Origin: JAHEEL01 sp963700375
Lineage (GTDB): Bacteria; Actinomycetota; Acidimicrobiia; Spongiisociales; UBA5794
Assembly (NCBI GenBank): GCA_963700375.1
Contig: CAVOXF010000002.1
Span: 372,001 to 436,000 of the forward strand
DNA: 64,000 nt
Reading direction: 5' to 3'
How positions within the stretch are numbered: the first letter of the stretch is position 1; every line of letters starts with the position of its first letter. A program made the translations under genes and the position numbers. The notes under the pieces were generated by a model. That model was not told where the DNA came from, ran no database searches, and saw only the letters and a list, made by a program, of their open reading frames with translations. This document shows positions 55,864-64,000 of this stretch, one piece after another.

Positions 55864-57439
55864 ATGAAGAGAACCCTCGCGGTCGCCCTCGTGGCGGCCG
55901 TCGTGCTCGTGAGTGCCCCTGCCGTGTCTGCGGACGAAGAGGCGCCGCCCGAGCCCACGACGACCACCACCACGACGACGACCGTCCAGGAGAACGACCA
56001 CGACCACGACCACGACCACGGTACCGGCGACGACGACAACGACAACCACGGTTCCGGATGGCACTACGGCGACGACTGCCGCTCCCGATCCGGCCGATCC
56101 ACGCTCCGCCGCGCCTGCTCCAGTGGACCCGGACCCCGTCGACCCGACGGCCGAATCGGGGTCGGCCGCGCCTGCGGGCGATGATGAAGAGGAATCCGGC
56201 GGAGACCCGCTCTTCGAGCCCGGCGTTCCGAAACACCGTGTCCGGCGCGTCAACGTGGTTCGGGATATCGTCTTCCCTCTCGTTGGGCCGAGCGCCTACA
56301 GCTCCAGCTTCGGCAACTGCCGGGACAACTGCGAGCGCGAGCACCACGGCAACGACCTCATGACCTACGGGTGGAAGGGCGTTCCCGTCGTCGCCGCTCA
56401 TGACGGTCGCATCCGACTGATCCGCGACGACGGCGTGTGGTGCAACATCGAGATCACGGGTCCCGACCGCTGGTACACGAGGTACGTCCACCTCAACAAC
56501 GACACGCCCGGCTACGACGACCGCGACTACGAGTGTGTGGTGCCGGGAATCGAGCGTGGCACCTGGGTCGAAGCGGGTCAGATCATCGGATGGGTGGGCG
56601 ACTCCGGAAACGCCGAGCACACGCCGCCGCACCTCCACTTCGAGATCCGGATGCCGAGCGGACTCCCCGTGGACCCGTACAAATCGTTGAAGGCCGCCGA
56701 GAAGATCCGCTTCTACCGGACGCCCTCGGAGGACCCCATCACCGCGGCGGTCGAGATCGCCAACTACGCGTACAGCGCCGGCTCGAGTGTCGTGAACATC
56801 ATGGCGGTCGGGGACTACGAACTCTTGCAGGCCGGTGGTTTCACGGCTCTCGATCTCTCCGTGCCGCTACTCCTCGCCGAAGAAGATCACCTCCCGCAGG
56901 CAACAGCGGACGCGCTCGCCGGGTTCGATCCCGACCGCATCATCGTCATCGGAGACGGCGTACGCCAGGCCGTCGTCGGTCAACTCAAATTGCGCTACCC
57001 GATCGTCGAGCGAACGGCGATGCCGGCGCCGACTCCCGACTCGTACATCGTGCCGGACACGGGAATTGTGGTCGAGATTCCGGAGCCAGAACCGGCCCCG
57101 TTCACGATCGTCGTGGTCGGCGACGCATCGGACCTTCCGGATGACTTCTCGAACGATCTCGCCGAGACGGCGCGGCGGATTCCGATGACGATCTTCAACA
57201 CCAGCGATCCCGGACGCTCGATCGGCGCAGACAGCTCCCGAAGCCCGGGCAAGTCCGGACGGCGAAACACCCTCTACTACCCGACCGGCGAGGGGTACGA
57301 ACGCTTCCCCGCGAAGGAACCGCCGGAGACACCGCCCGACTACGGCGTCCTCGTACTCGAGGCTCGACGAACCAGCGAAGCGGCTCTGACGTTCTTTGAG
57401 AGCATCGCGGACCTACCGGTGGTCCCGTACTGGCGTTGA
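55864..57439 (+). CDS. Secreted M23 peptidase with Thr stalk, interrupted by a one-base frameshift
   Basis: The signal peptide MKRTLAVALVAAVVLVSAPA starts at ATG 55864 and runs into a Thr stretch. The frame breaks at about 55990-55995 (removing one A from GAGAACGACC restores it), and the other frame continues TTTTVPATTTTTTTVPDG. The M23 domain has HHGNDLMTYGWKGVPVVAAH and the active HLHFEIRMP, so a peptidoglycan endopeptidase is expected. A following domain (VGDYELLQAGGFTALDLSVP, LLLAEEDHLPQATADAL, RIIVIGDGVRQAV) resembles cell-wall-binding repeat 2. Total length is 525 codons plus one base. Confidence 0.85.
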
Positions 57440-57682
57440 TCAGACGCTGAGGTAGGTGGCGATCTTGTTCTGCGCCGCCTCCATGACCTTCATCTGAAGT
57501 CCGTTCAACGCCCGGGCCAGGGCGAGTTCCTCGCCGACCACCGGCATCGGTGTATCAACCGGGTTTCTCCGGGCTCGACCCTTCGCCTCGAAGTGGTCGC
57601 CCATGAGATCGAGAACCGTCTTCACGGTTGTGGTCGTATCGTCCTCCTTGATGTTCACCTTGATCTTGATGTGCTTCTTCAC
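57440..57682 (-). CDS. DUF1876-like small protein
   Basis: 80 residues from GTG 57682 with GGAGGAG upstream. MKKHIKIKVNIKEDDTTTTV is followed by HFEAKGRARRNPVDTPMPVV and GEELALARALNGLQMKVMEA, the pattern of DUF1876 (GxGRARRNPxDxPVPxIGDELAxARAL). Function of the family is unknown; actinobacterial members are small and cytosolic. Its stop is back-to-back with the M23 stop. Confidence 0.85.
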   Translation of the reverse strand: MKKHIKIKVNIKEDDTTTTVKTVLDLMGDHFEAKGRARRNPVDTPMPVVGEELALARALNGLQMKVMEAAQNKIATYLSV

Positions 57683-57790
57683 GACACTCCTCCAGGTTGC
57701 CTGGCTCCATTGTGACGAGGAAAGAGCACGGTGGCTAGGAGAGATAGTCGCCGGTAGCGAGCTGCGGGCAAGGAGGGGACGGCCACTCGG

Positions 57791-58142
57791 CTACTTCCCT
57801 GACGACATTGCGATCACGCCGAAGGCTGGGCCTTGGGTGTCGGTGATCACGGACATGCGGCCGAAAGGCGAGTCCCACGGCTCGTGCTGAATCGTTCCAC
57901 CAAGGGCCAGGGCGCGTACCACCGCAGCGTCGGCGTCGTCCACGCCGAACCGGACGAACCAGCGCGCCGGTACCTCGTTGGGGAGCCTCCCGTTCATGTC
58001 GTAGAGTACCGTCGTTGGTGCGATCTCCGACCTCTACGACTGTGCACGTGGCGCTATCGAGCTGCTGGACGTCGATCCCCCATCCCAACAGTCCATTGGG
58101 ACAACCGATTCGTGTCTCCTTTCGTCGCGGTGCGGTCGCCAT
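57791..58142 (-). pseudogene. Broken VOC/glyoxalase-fold protein
   Basis: The C-terminal half is intact: RLPNEVPARWFVRFGVDDAD, VVRALALGGTIQHEPWD and SPFGRMSVITDTQGPAFGVI, the second beta-alpha-beta-beta-beta half of a VOC domain. The upstream half (NGLLGWGIDVQQLDSATCTV, VEVGDRTNDGT) is in another frame, joining near 58010 after removal of one base; the intact frame meets a TAG just upstream. An ATG at 57997 would give only 68 residues. Confidence 0.6.
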
Positions 58143-58226
58143 CTCCGACGCAATCCACGGACCGGTCTTCGGGCGGGCCAGAGGTTCCTCGCCCTTGGGT
58201 CGGTCGGGAAGTAGCGTTACGGGACC

Positions 58227-59357
58227 ATGGTTGATCGGTCTGTTCTTCGCGCTACGGGAATCGGCTTCGCGGTTGTTGCGATGCTGGGTTCGGTGCTGCT
58301 TGTAGACGTCCCTGTTTCGTCCGCTTCATCCTCCGAGGCGATCGGCGGGTGCCGTTCTGCCCCCGTCTACTCCGAAGAGATACACGGTGCGTTGATCCCC
58401 GGAACACCGGCCGCGGATCCGGCGATCATCAAGGACGATCCCGACGCTGAGTCGATGCCGATGGCGACCCCGCGATACCCCGACGAAGCCAGCCTGTGGG
58501 TGTCATCCGGCACCGGCGGAACCGACCTCATCGTCGCCGTTGAGGCCGTCGAGACGCCGGCCGGTACGCTCGCCGGGCTCGGTCCACCGCGAACCGATCC
58601 GGAGATCTCCGATTCGATCGTTCGTCTCTACTGCGGCCTCTTCGGTCGGGAACCCGACGGCCTCGACGTCGAGTACTGGGCACGCCGATACTGGAACGGG
58701 TTGCCCCTGGCGTCGATCGCAGAAGCCTTCACCACGAGCACTGAGTTCATCGAGCGCCACGGGGATCCCACCGACGAGGCGCTGGTCACCGTCCTCTATC
58801 GCTCGGTCCTGGGACGTGAGCCTGGAATGGGCGGCGTCGACCCATTCGTCGAAATGGTCCAGAACGGAGAGATGACTCGCGGTGAACTCGTCGTGGCGTT
58901 CACGGACTCTCCGGAGTACGTGGCGATGACGGGAACTGCGCAACCGGACAAGCCACCCCTTCCGTACCCTGCGGTCGGGTCCGGGCGTCGGGTCATCTAC
59001 GCGAACCGGGAGGCCCGCGTCTGGTTCGTCGAGGCGACCGGGGAATTGGCGAAGACCCATCAGGTCTCGGGTCGTCGCGGCGTTCCAACACCCGACCGAT
59101 ACAACGTCTACTCCAAGTCCCGGTATGCATGGGCTCCACACGACGGGATCACGATGGAGTACATGGTGCGGTTCGCACGCCAAGAGTGGCCATACGGATT
59201 CCACTCGATCCCGATCAACCCGGACAACTCGCCCCTTCAGACCAAGGAGCAACTTGGGACGCTGCGCTCCGGTGGGTGTGTCAGGCAGGACTTCGACGAT
59301 GCCGAGTTCACGTTTGAGTGGACGGAGGTCGGCACCCGGGTGATCATGCTCCCGTAG
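58227..59357 (+). CDS. DUF4214 and L,D-transpeptidase fusion, secreted
   Basis: 376 residues. Signal peptide TGIGFAVVAMLGSVLLVDVP, a spacer, then DUF4214 (about 130-230) with two units: IVRLYCGLFGREPDGLDVEY and VTVLYRSVLGREPGMGGVDP. The C-terminal domain (about 250-375) is YkuD-like: RVIYANREARVWFVEATGEL at the start, and EYMVRFARQEWPYGFHSIPI with LGTLRSGGCVRQDFDDAEF supplying His and Cys (SGGC motif). L,D-transpeptidases crosslink peptidoglycan 3-3. DUF4214 is usually an extracellular adhesion or matrix domain, so the protein may link the two. Confidence 0.85.
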   Translation: MVDRSVLRATGIGFAVVAMLGSVLLVDVPVSSASSSEAIGGCRSAPVYSEEIHGALIPGTPAADPAIIKDDPDAESMPMATPRYPDEASLWVSSGTGGTDLIVAVEAVETPAGTLAGLGPPRTDPEISDSIVRLYCGLFGREPDGLDVEYWARRYWNGLPLASIAEAFTTSTEFIERHGDPTDEALVTVLYRSVLGREPGMGGVDPFVEMVQNGEMTRGELVVAFTDSPEYVAMTGTAQPDKPPLPYPAVGSGRRVIYANREARVWFVEATGELAKTHQVSGRRGVPTPDRYNVYSKSRYAWAPHDGITMEYMVRFARQEWPYGFHSIPINPDNSPLQTKEQLGTLRSGGCVRQDFDDAEFTFEWTEVGTRVIMLP

Positions 59358-59370
59358 GGCCCGGCCCTAC
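59354..59370. terminator. Palindrome carrying both convergent stop codons
   Basis: GTAGGG and CCCTAC around CCCGG. The TAG stop of the plus-strand gene (59355-59357) lies in the left arm and the TAG stop of the minus-strand activase (59367-59369) in the right arm. A short bidirectional hairpin is possible. Confidence 0.4.
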
Positions 59371-60224
59371 ACCACCACCACGTCGGAGAACCCAGCGCTC
59401 CTGACCCATTCCCCGATCTCCGCGGTGGCCTCGCTCGATGCTTCGGAGAGGTATTCGAATCCGGGCCGCAGCCCGTGACTTCTGAATCCGATGACGACGA
59501 TTCGGATGTTCGGATCGACTCCGCGGAGCCACCCGGTCGTCCGTCTGATGGTGGCCTGGTCGTCGTTGTAGCCGGGCATGATCAAGAGCCGGACTTCGTA
59601 GAGCCGACCGATCGACGCGAGATACTCGATCGATTCGAGCACTTCGACATTTGACGCGGCCGTCAGTTGGATGTGGGTTGTCTCGTCGAGCGCCTTGAGG
59701 TCGACCATGGCGCCGTCCATCACCGGAGCCAACCGGTCCCACACCTCGCGCGGCGCCGAACCATTGGTGTCGACGAACGTCGTGAGTCCTTCCAGCGCCG
59801 GATCGGCCTTCACCGCGGTGAACAGGTCAACCAGGAAGTCGATCTGCTGGGTGGCTTCGCCGCCGGACACCGTGATGCCGGAGATGAACTTGGCGGTCTC
59901 CCGAATCTGTTCAACGACCTCTTCGACGGTGGCTTCGTACGCGAGCGGGGTTGCGTCGAACGGGCACACCTCGATGCACACGTCGCAGCTGGTGCACAGT
60001 GCCCGGTCGACGACGACGCGCGGACCGGGCTCGAGTGCCAGTGCCAGTTCGGGGCACGGCTCGACACAGAGCCCGCAGTGGTTGCAGTCCGAGATCGTGT
60101 ACGGGTTGTGACAGTTGACGCAGTTGAAGTTGCAGCCCTGCACAAACACGACGAACCGATTGCCGGGTCCGTCGACCGTCGAGAAGCGGAGGACCTTATT
60201 GAGGAGGCCGCGTCTGGTGTTCAC
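59367..60224 (-). CDS. YjjW-type glycyl radical enzyme activase
   Basis: 285 residues from GTG 60224. A radical SAM protein: VVFVQGCNFNCVNCHNPYTI carries the CxxxCxxC motif. An inserted ferredoxin-like domain with two clusters (CNHCGLCVEPCPE and CTSCDVCIEVCPF) follows, as in YjjW and other GRE activases. GITVSGGEATQQIDFLVDLF and the C-terminal LLIMPGYNDDQATI complete the barrel. It installs the glycyl radical on its partner using S-adenosylmethionine and low-potential electrons. It overlaps the partner gene by 29 bases. Confidence 0.92.
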   Translation of the reverse strand: MNTRRGLLNKVLRFSTVDGPGNRFVVFVQGCNFNCVNCHNPYTISDCNHCGLCVEPCPELALALEPGPRVVVDRALCTSCDVCIEVCPFDATPLAYEATVEEVVEQIRETAKFISGITVSGGEATQQIDFLVDLFTAVKADPALEGLTTFVDTNGSAPREVWDRLAPVMDGAMVDLKALDETTHIQLTAASNVEVLESIEYLASIGRLYEVRLLIMPGYNDDQATIRRTTGWLRGVDPNIRIVVIGFRSHGLRPGFEYLSEASSEATAEIGEWVRSAGFSDVVVV

Positions 60225-61749
60225 GGATGAGAACGCGCTTGACCGTGCGATCCAAGACATGGGTGTTTTCGACGGAGCCGGCTGCGAACACGGTTGATCC
60301 GTGGCGTGCGCCCTCGTCGGCGAAGGCCTCGACATCCGACTTCCGAGCCAGGTACCCGGTGATCCTGATGAACCCGTTGGTGTCGAGATTGAACGTGAAG
60401 TCGCGCATCCCCTCTTCGAAGGCGCCGCGAATGATGTCGACGACGGCCTGCGGGTTGCGACGCGCCGTGTCCTCGACGTGGAAGATGTCGCTGACACCGG
60501 ACATGAACACGTCGTGGTGGGGGGCGACGCAGGCAATATGCTCGAACATCGACGGCTCGGTGCCGATCGGGATACGCGTTCCTGCCGTTACGTCCACGTC
60601 GACGTCGATCCCCGACTGCGAGTGGAGCATCGCCCGGCCCCCGTTGCCCTCGCAATACGGGATCGGCCGCTGTGCCACCTGGTCGGCGACGGCTCTCACG
60701 ATTCGGTAGGAGAGCTCGTTCGCTTCGGCATCGTGGCCGTAACGGCCGTCCTTGCCGCCAGCCTCCATCAGGATGTTGACGCATTCGGCGAGTCCGTACA
60801 CGCCGTACATGGCTGAGAAGCGCTCGAGCGAGATCAGTCCTTCCTTCGCGAGGAAGTCATGTTCGAAGAACCGGGCCTCTTCGACGAGATACCGGACGCG
60901 CGTCTCGATGAGTTCGGCGTTCAGTTCCACGTAGTGGGGGAGCGTCTCGGCGAAGAACGCCTCGATGTCGCCGCTGTGGACCAGCGCTACCTCCTTGAGG
61001 TTCAGGCGGTTGAGCGTGTGGGATCCGCCGCCGATCCTCAACGAGTTGTAGCAGCTGACCGAGGCGTAGGCGTCGTCGCCGAAGTCCCGCATCATCATCG
61101 GGTGGTTCACGAAGTGCGGCTTGGCGGTCTCGAATACGGTCTCGACGGCGTCGCGGATCAAGTCGTCCGGCGTGATCTCGGGATCAACCTTGAACGTGAG
61201 ATTGGGTACCACCTGGAGTAGCTCGCGCTCGATCCGGAAGATCGTGCGAATGATTCGCCCGTCCTCCGGTCCCAGATCCATGTGCACGAACCCGTCCGGA
61301 AGCATGCGGTCCATCGCGATCCAGAAGCGCTTGAGCGACTCGTAGAGGTGCTCGTCCGAGACCCCGTCGGCGAACCCGGCCAGGTCCTTGTCGAGATCAC
61401 CGACGTACACGGGGTATCCGGTGATTGAAGGCACCTGCGCGTACAGAATGAGCAGGAAGTTGAGAGCATCGTCGAGCGTCTCGGGCGGATCGAGTTCGAG
61501 GAACGCCGAGCCGTTTCGCAGAGCCTTCGCGTAGTCGGGGAGGATGTAGCGTCCGCGGTACGGCGCGTGCCCCTCGTACAGGTCGCAGATGATTCGCTTG
61601 TTGAGCGCGTCGACGGCGTCGTCCGACAACGCCGGATAGTCGAGTGCCTCTTCCGCCAACCCGGCGAGGTAGTGCCGGCGCTGGTGGTACGTGAGCCGCG
61701 GGTCGTTGACGATCGCCCGCGCTCGAACCTGAAATTCTTCGATGTTCAT
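60196..61749 (-). CDS. YjjI family glycyl radical enzyme
   Basis: 517 residues from ATG 61749 (GGAGACGGC upstream), close to E. coli YjjI (516). TYHQRRHYLAGLAEEALDYP opens it. SVSCYNSLRIGGGSHTLNRL contains the candidate thiyl Cys region. The C-terminal glycyl loop is TNGFIRITGYLARKSDVEAF. SMFEHIACVAPHHDVFMSGV and GQ-rich barrel segments fit DUF3029. The reaction is unknown for the whole family. Pairing with the YjjW-type activase is conserved from E. coli. Such enzymes are destroyed by oxygen, which is notable next to a caa3 oxidase. Confidence 0.9.
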   Translation of the reverse strand: MNIEEFQVRARAIVNDPRLTYHQRRHYLAGLAEEALDYPALSDDAVDALNKRIICDLYEGHAPYRGRYILPDYAKALRNGSAFLELDPPETLDDALNFLLILYAQVPSITGYPVYVGDLDKDLAGFADGVSDEHLYESLKRFWIAMDRMLPDGFVHMDLGPEDGRIIRTIFRIERELLQVVPNLTFKVDPEITPDDLIRDAVETVFETAKPHFVNHPMMMRDFGDDAYASVSCYNSLRIGGGSHTLNRLNLKEVALVHSGDIEAFFAETLPHYVELNAELIETRVRYLVEEARFFEHDFLAKEGLISLERFSAMYGVYGLAECVNILMEAGGKDGRYGHDAEANELSYRIVRAVADQVAQRPIPYCEGNGGRAMLHSQSGIDVDVDVTAGTRIPIGTEPSMFEHIACVAPHHDVFMSGVSDIFHVEDTARRNPQAVVDIIRGAFEEGMRDFTFNLDTNGFIRITGYLARKSDVEAFADEGARHGSTVFAAGSVENTHVLDRTVKRVLIREHQTRPPQ

Positions 61750-61810
61750 GCCGTCTCCTGTGTGCAACACCATTGTGGTGGCGAATCCGGGCTACGTCCA
61801 CTGTTGAGTC

Positions 61811-61824
61811 GCCGGTTGCCGGTC
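61811..61824. repeat. Family C heptads (GCCGGTT GCCGGTC)
   Basis: Two consecutive heptads in the 225-base region between the divergent radical-enzyme and ABC-exporter genes. The rest of this region (61750-61974) shows no gene; it should hold both promoters. Confidence 0.45.
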
Positions 61825-61974
61825 GCCCGAGGACCGCGGGGACTGGGACCCCGAATCGTTCAGATGATGTCTGCTCATGCCTTGGTGTCAGTTCGTTACT
61901 CGCAGCTTGTACATCGGTCTGGCGTCTGGCGACTGCCGAACGCGCAGCGTTTGGCGCTTCCTACCATTCTTGGG

Positions 61975-63792
61975 ATGGTCACCTCGTCTCGCACCGATGC
62001 TCCGCCGCCTCGGCTTGGAGACGTGATCTCGGGCGGCATGAAGCTGATCCGGCAGTTCATCCGATGGCATCCGTGGTCGTTCACCCTCGCCGTGCTCGGC
62101 GCGGCGCTGTTCGTGTCCGCGATCGTCGCGTCGGCAGTGGTCATCGGGCGGATCACCGACCTCGTCATCATCCCGGTGCTCGACGGCGGGGAGGGCATCG
62201 GCAACCGGGTCGTTCTTTCGGTTGCGGCCGTCATGCTGGTTGCGCTGTGGAAGGCCTTCGGGATCACGCTGCGTCGCACGGCAGCGAGCGCCCTCCAGTT
62301 CAGAACGCGAGCGGACGCCCGCGAGAAGCTGATCGAGCATCAGTTGCGTCTCCAACTCGCTTGGCACGACCGACGCTCCACCGGTGACCTGCTGTCGGTC
62401 AGCGAGGTCGATACGCAGACTGGGACGTTCGTCCTCGCTCCGCTGCCGTATGCAACCGGGGCTTCGCTCCTGCTGATCGGGACCATCATCCTCGTCTTCG
62501 CCACGCATTGGATCCTCGGCGTCATCGTTCTCATCGGACTCTCGATCCTCGTTGCGATCGATATCCGGGGTGCGTTCTCCCTCTTCACGGACTTCGAGGA
62601 CGCGCAGTACGAACGGGGTGCGGTCAGCGAGATCGCTCATGAGAGCATCGACGGCGCCCTCACCGTCAAGGCGCTCGGGCGTGAGGCGGAGGAGGTCGAG
62701 CGATTCCGGTCCGCGGCGCTGACCCTCCAGGATCGGCTGATCGACATCGGTGTCCGATTCGCCACGTTCCGGGCGATCGTCGAATCGATACCGGCGGCCT
62801 TGAACATCATCATCCTGGTCGTCGGCGCACTGCTCGTGACCAACGCCGCGATGACCGCCGGACAGTTGGTTTCCGTCGCCTACTTGATCACGCTCATGGC
62901 CTTCCCCTTGCAGCTCATCGGGTTCGTCATCTTCGAGATGGCCCACAGCCAGGCAGCATGGACTCGCGTCCAGGAGATCCTCGATTCCGACGAGTTGATC
63001 GGCCACGGTTCGCTGGCTGCCCGGCCCGTCCCGGACGGCGCCGAACTCGCAACAGAGAACGTGCAGTTCGCCTACGGGGATGGTGAGCCGGTTCTGAGCG
63101 ACGTCCGATTCGCGATCCCGGCGGGGAGGACCGTCGCGGTGGTCGGTCCGACCGCCTCGGGAAAGTCGACTCTGACGATGCTGCTGGCCCGTTTGTGGGA
63201 CCCGAGCGATGGTGCGATTCACATCGACGGACGCGATCTCCGTGAGTTCGCTCGATCGGAGCTCGCTCAGGAGGTTGCCTATGTGGCGCAAGAGTCGTTC
63301 CTGTTCGACGACTCGGTGTGGGGCAACGTCACCCTCGGCTCGGATGTGCCGGAAGAAGACGTCCTGAGGGCGATGCGCCTTGCCGGCGTCGAGCGATTCA
63401 TCACCGAACTGCCCGACGGGTATGACACACAGATCGGGGAGCGCGGGACGTCGCTCAGCGGTGGCCAGCGACAGCGAATCGCCCTCGCCAGGGCACTCGT
63501 GCGTCGGCCACGAGTCCTGGTCCTCGACGATGCCACGTCGGCGGTCGATCCATCCGTGGAGACCGAGATCCTCCGCGGTCTGCAGGGGGCTGAGCTGCCC
63601 TCGACGGTCGTCATCGTGGCCTACCGGCGATCCTCGATCATTCTGACCGACGAGATCGTCTTCATGGATGAGGGTCGCGTCGTCGCTCACGGGACGCATG
63701 AGGAGCTTCTCGCCACCCAACCCGGCTACGAGCGACTGCTCCGAGCATACGAAGAGGACGCGGCGCGACGCGAAGAGGAAGTGAAGCCATGA
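61975..63792 (+). CDS. ABC exporter half-transporter (membrane and ATPase domains)
   Basis: 605 residues from ATG 61975. The type I exporter membrane domain has six helices (LAVLGAALFVSAIVASAVVI to LVSVAYLITLMAFPLQLIGF). The ATPase has Walker A VAVVGPTASGKSTLTML, Q-loop VAYVAQESFLFDDSVWGNV, signature GTSLSGGQRQRIALARAL and Walker B VLVLDDATSAVD. The switch position reads VAYRRSS where a His is usual (VTHRxST), so the site may be degenerate. It overlaps the next half-transporter by ATGA, implying a heterodimeric exporter. Substrate unknown. Confidence 0.92.
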   Translation: MVTSSRTDAPPPRLGDVISGGMKLIRQFIRWHPWSFTLAVLGAALFVSAIVASAVVIGRITDLVIIPVLDGGEGIGNRVVLSVAAVMLVALWKAFGITLRRTAASALQFRTRADAREKLIEHQLRLQLAWHDRRSTGDLLSVSEVDTQTGTFVLAPLPYATGASLLLIGTIILVFATHWILGVIVLIGLSILVAIDIRGAFSLFTDFEDAQYERGAVSEIAHESIDGALTVKALGREAEEVERFRSAALTLQDRLIDIGVRFATFRAIVESIPAALNIIILVVGALLVTNAAMTAGQLVSVAYLITLMAFPLQLIGFVIFEMAHSQAAWTRVQEILDSDELIGHGSLAARPVPDGAELATENVQFAYGDGEPVLSDVRFAIPAGRTVAVVGPTASGKSTLTMLLARLWDPSDGAIHIDGRDLREFARSELAQEVAYVAQESFLFDDSVWGNVTLGSDVPEEDVLRAMRLAGVERFITELPDGYDTQIGERGTSLSGGQRQRIALARALVRRPRVLVLDDATSAVDPSVETEILRGLQGAELPSTVVIVAYRRSSIILTDEIVFMDEGRVVAHGTHEELLATQPGYERLLRAYEEDAARREEEVKP

Positions 63793-64000
63793 GCGACTCG
63801 ACCGGACAGGTCCTCCGCCGCGCCTTCACGGTCGCCCCGGCCCTCTCGAAAGGCCTCGTCCTCACGCTGGCGCTCGCTGTCTTCGGCACAGCGCTGCAGC
63901 TTGTCGTACCGATCACGGTGCAACGGATCATCGACTCGGTGCTACTCGGCAGCGGCGTCGACACGTTGGAGGTCATCACGGCAGGCGGGATCGCACTTCT
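63789..64000 (+). CDS. Second ABC exporter half-transporter, 5' part
   Basis: ATG at 63789 overlaps the previous stop (ATGA). The visible 70 residues read MSDSTGQVLRRAFTVAPALS followed by a first membrane helix (GLVLTLALAVFGTALQLVVP) and TVQRIIDSVLLGS, the usual start of an exporter membrane domain. Cut by the window end. Expected to carry the complementary ATPase sites of the heterodimer. Confidence 0.85.
   Translation, partial: MSDSTGQVLRRAFTVAPALSKGLVLTLALAVFGTALQLVVPITVQRIIDSVLLGSGVDTLEVITAGGIAL

Noticed and set aside
60196..61749. Anaerobic ribonucleotide reductase (NrdD)
   Set aside because: Length of 517 residues and the absence of the ATP-cone and C-terminal zinc motif do not fit NrdD; the YjjI family fits length, glycyl loop and partner.

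Overview
High-GC bacterial chromosome segment (about 62-65% G+C by eye) with GTG/TTG starts, tightly packed genes, many ATGA/GTGA overlaps and secreted proteins on Thr-rich stalks. Gene content (caa3 oxidase with CtaG, FadD15-like ligase, SipW/TasA-like export set, LCP proteins, PPK2, DUF1876 protein) points to an actinobacterium, most like the Acidimicrobiia or a neighbouring deep lineage. This placement is inference; there is no rRNA or other taxonomic marker. I saw no prophage, transposase, integrase or CRISPR array.

Layout. 0-3 kb: Fur-family relic, acetyltransferase, a tRNA for selenocysteine (anticodon TCA), PPK2. 3-7.8 kb: acyl-CoA ligase, HTH membrane protein, TauE/SafE exporter, YibE/F protein. 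7.9-12.7 kb: cytochrome c oxidase operon ctaC-D-E-F-G, with ctaE carrying a one-base frameshift. 12.8-19.3 kb: cell-envelope block with two paralogous Thr-stalk proteins on either side of a large pseudo-BY-kinase/LCP fusion, plus decayed gene relics. 19.5-24.6 kb: primary-type sigma factor, CBS protein, AbiEi/DUF559-like protein and HerA-like ATPase, with copies of an intergenic repeat between them. 24.6-33.3 kb: co-directional peptide ABC transporter (oppA-B-C-D-F), flavin reductase, M20 peptidase and P-loop protein; its binding protein appears circularly permuted. 34.4-38.4 kb: osmoprotectant ABC transporter with a LOG-family protein. 38.6-50.5 kb: oligopeptidase B, ManC, ClC channel, malic enzyme, sensor kinase, secreted propeller-like protein, M20 dipeptidase. 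50.6-55.6 kb: 2TM protein, a histidine-kinase-like protein lacking its histidine, and a TasA-like/SipW/surface-protein operon. 55.8-59.4 kb: envelope hydrolases (M23, DUF4214-L,D-transpeptidase). 59.4-61.7 kb: a YjjI/YjjW-type glycyl radical enzyme and its activase. 62-64 kb: paired ABC exporter half-transporters, the second cut by the window end.

Three intergenic sequence families stand out. Family A is about 58 bp around the palindrome GAACCCTGGGTTC, with nine cores, often starting exactly at a stop codon. Family B is a hairpin of about 70 bp shared by two convergent gene pairs. Family C is a set of short heptad runs (GCCRGTC). Several genes also show single-base frame breaks (ctaE, the M23 gene, a VOC relic, perhaps oppD); these may be real decay or assembly indels.

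Taken together the genes suggest a heterotroph that respires oxygen, takes up peptides and osmolytes, remodels its envelope and keeps an oxygen-sensitive radical enzyme for low-oxygen conditions.
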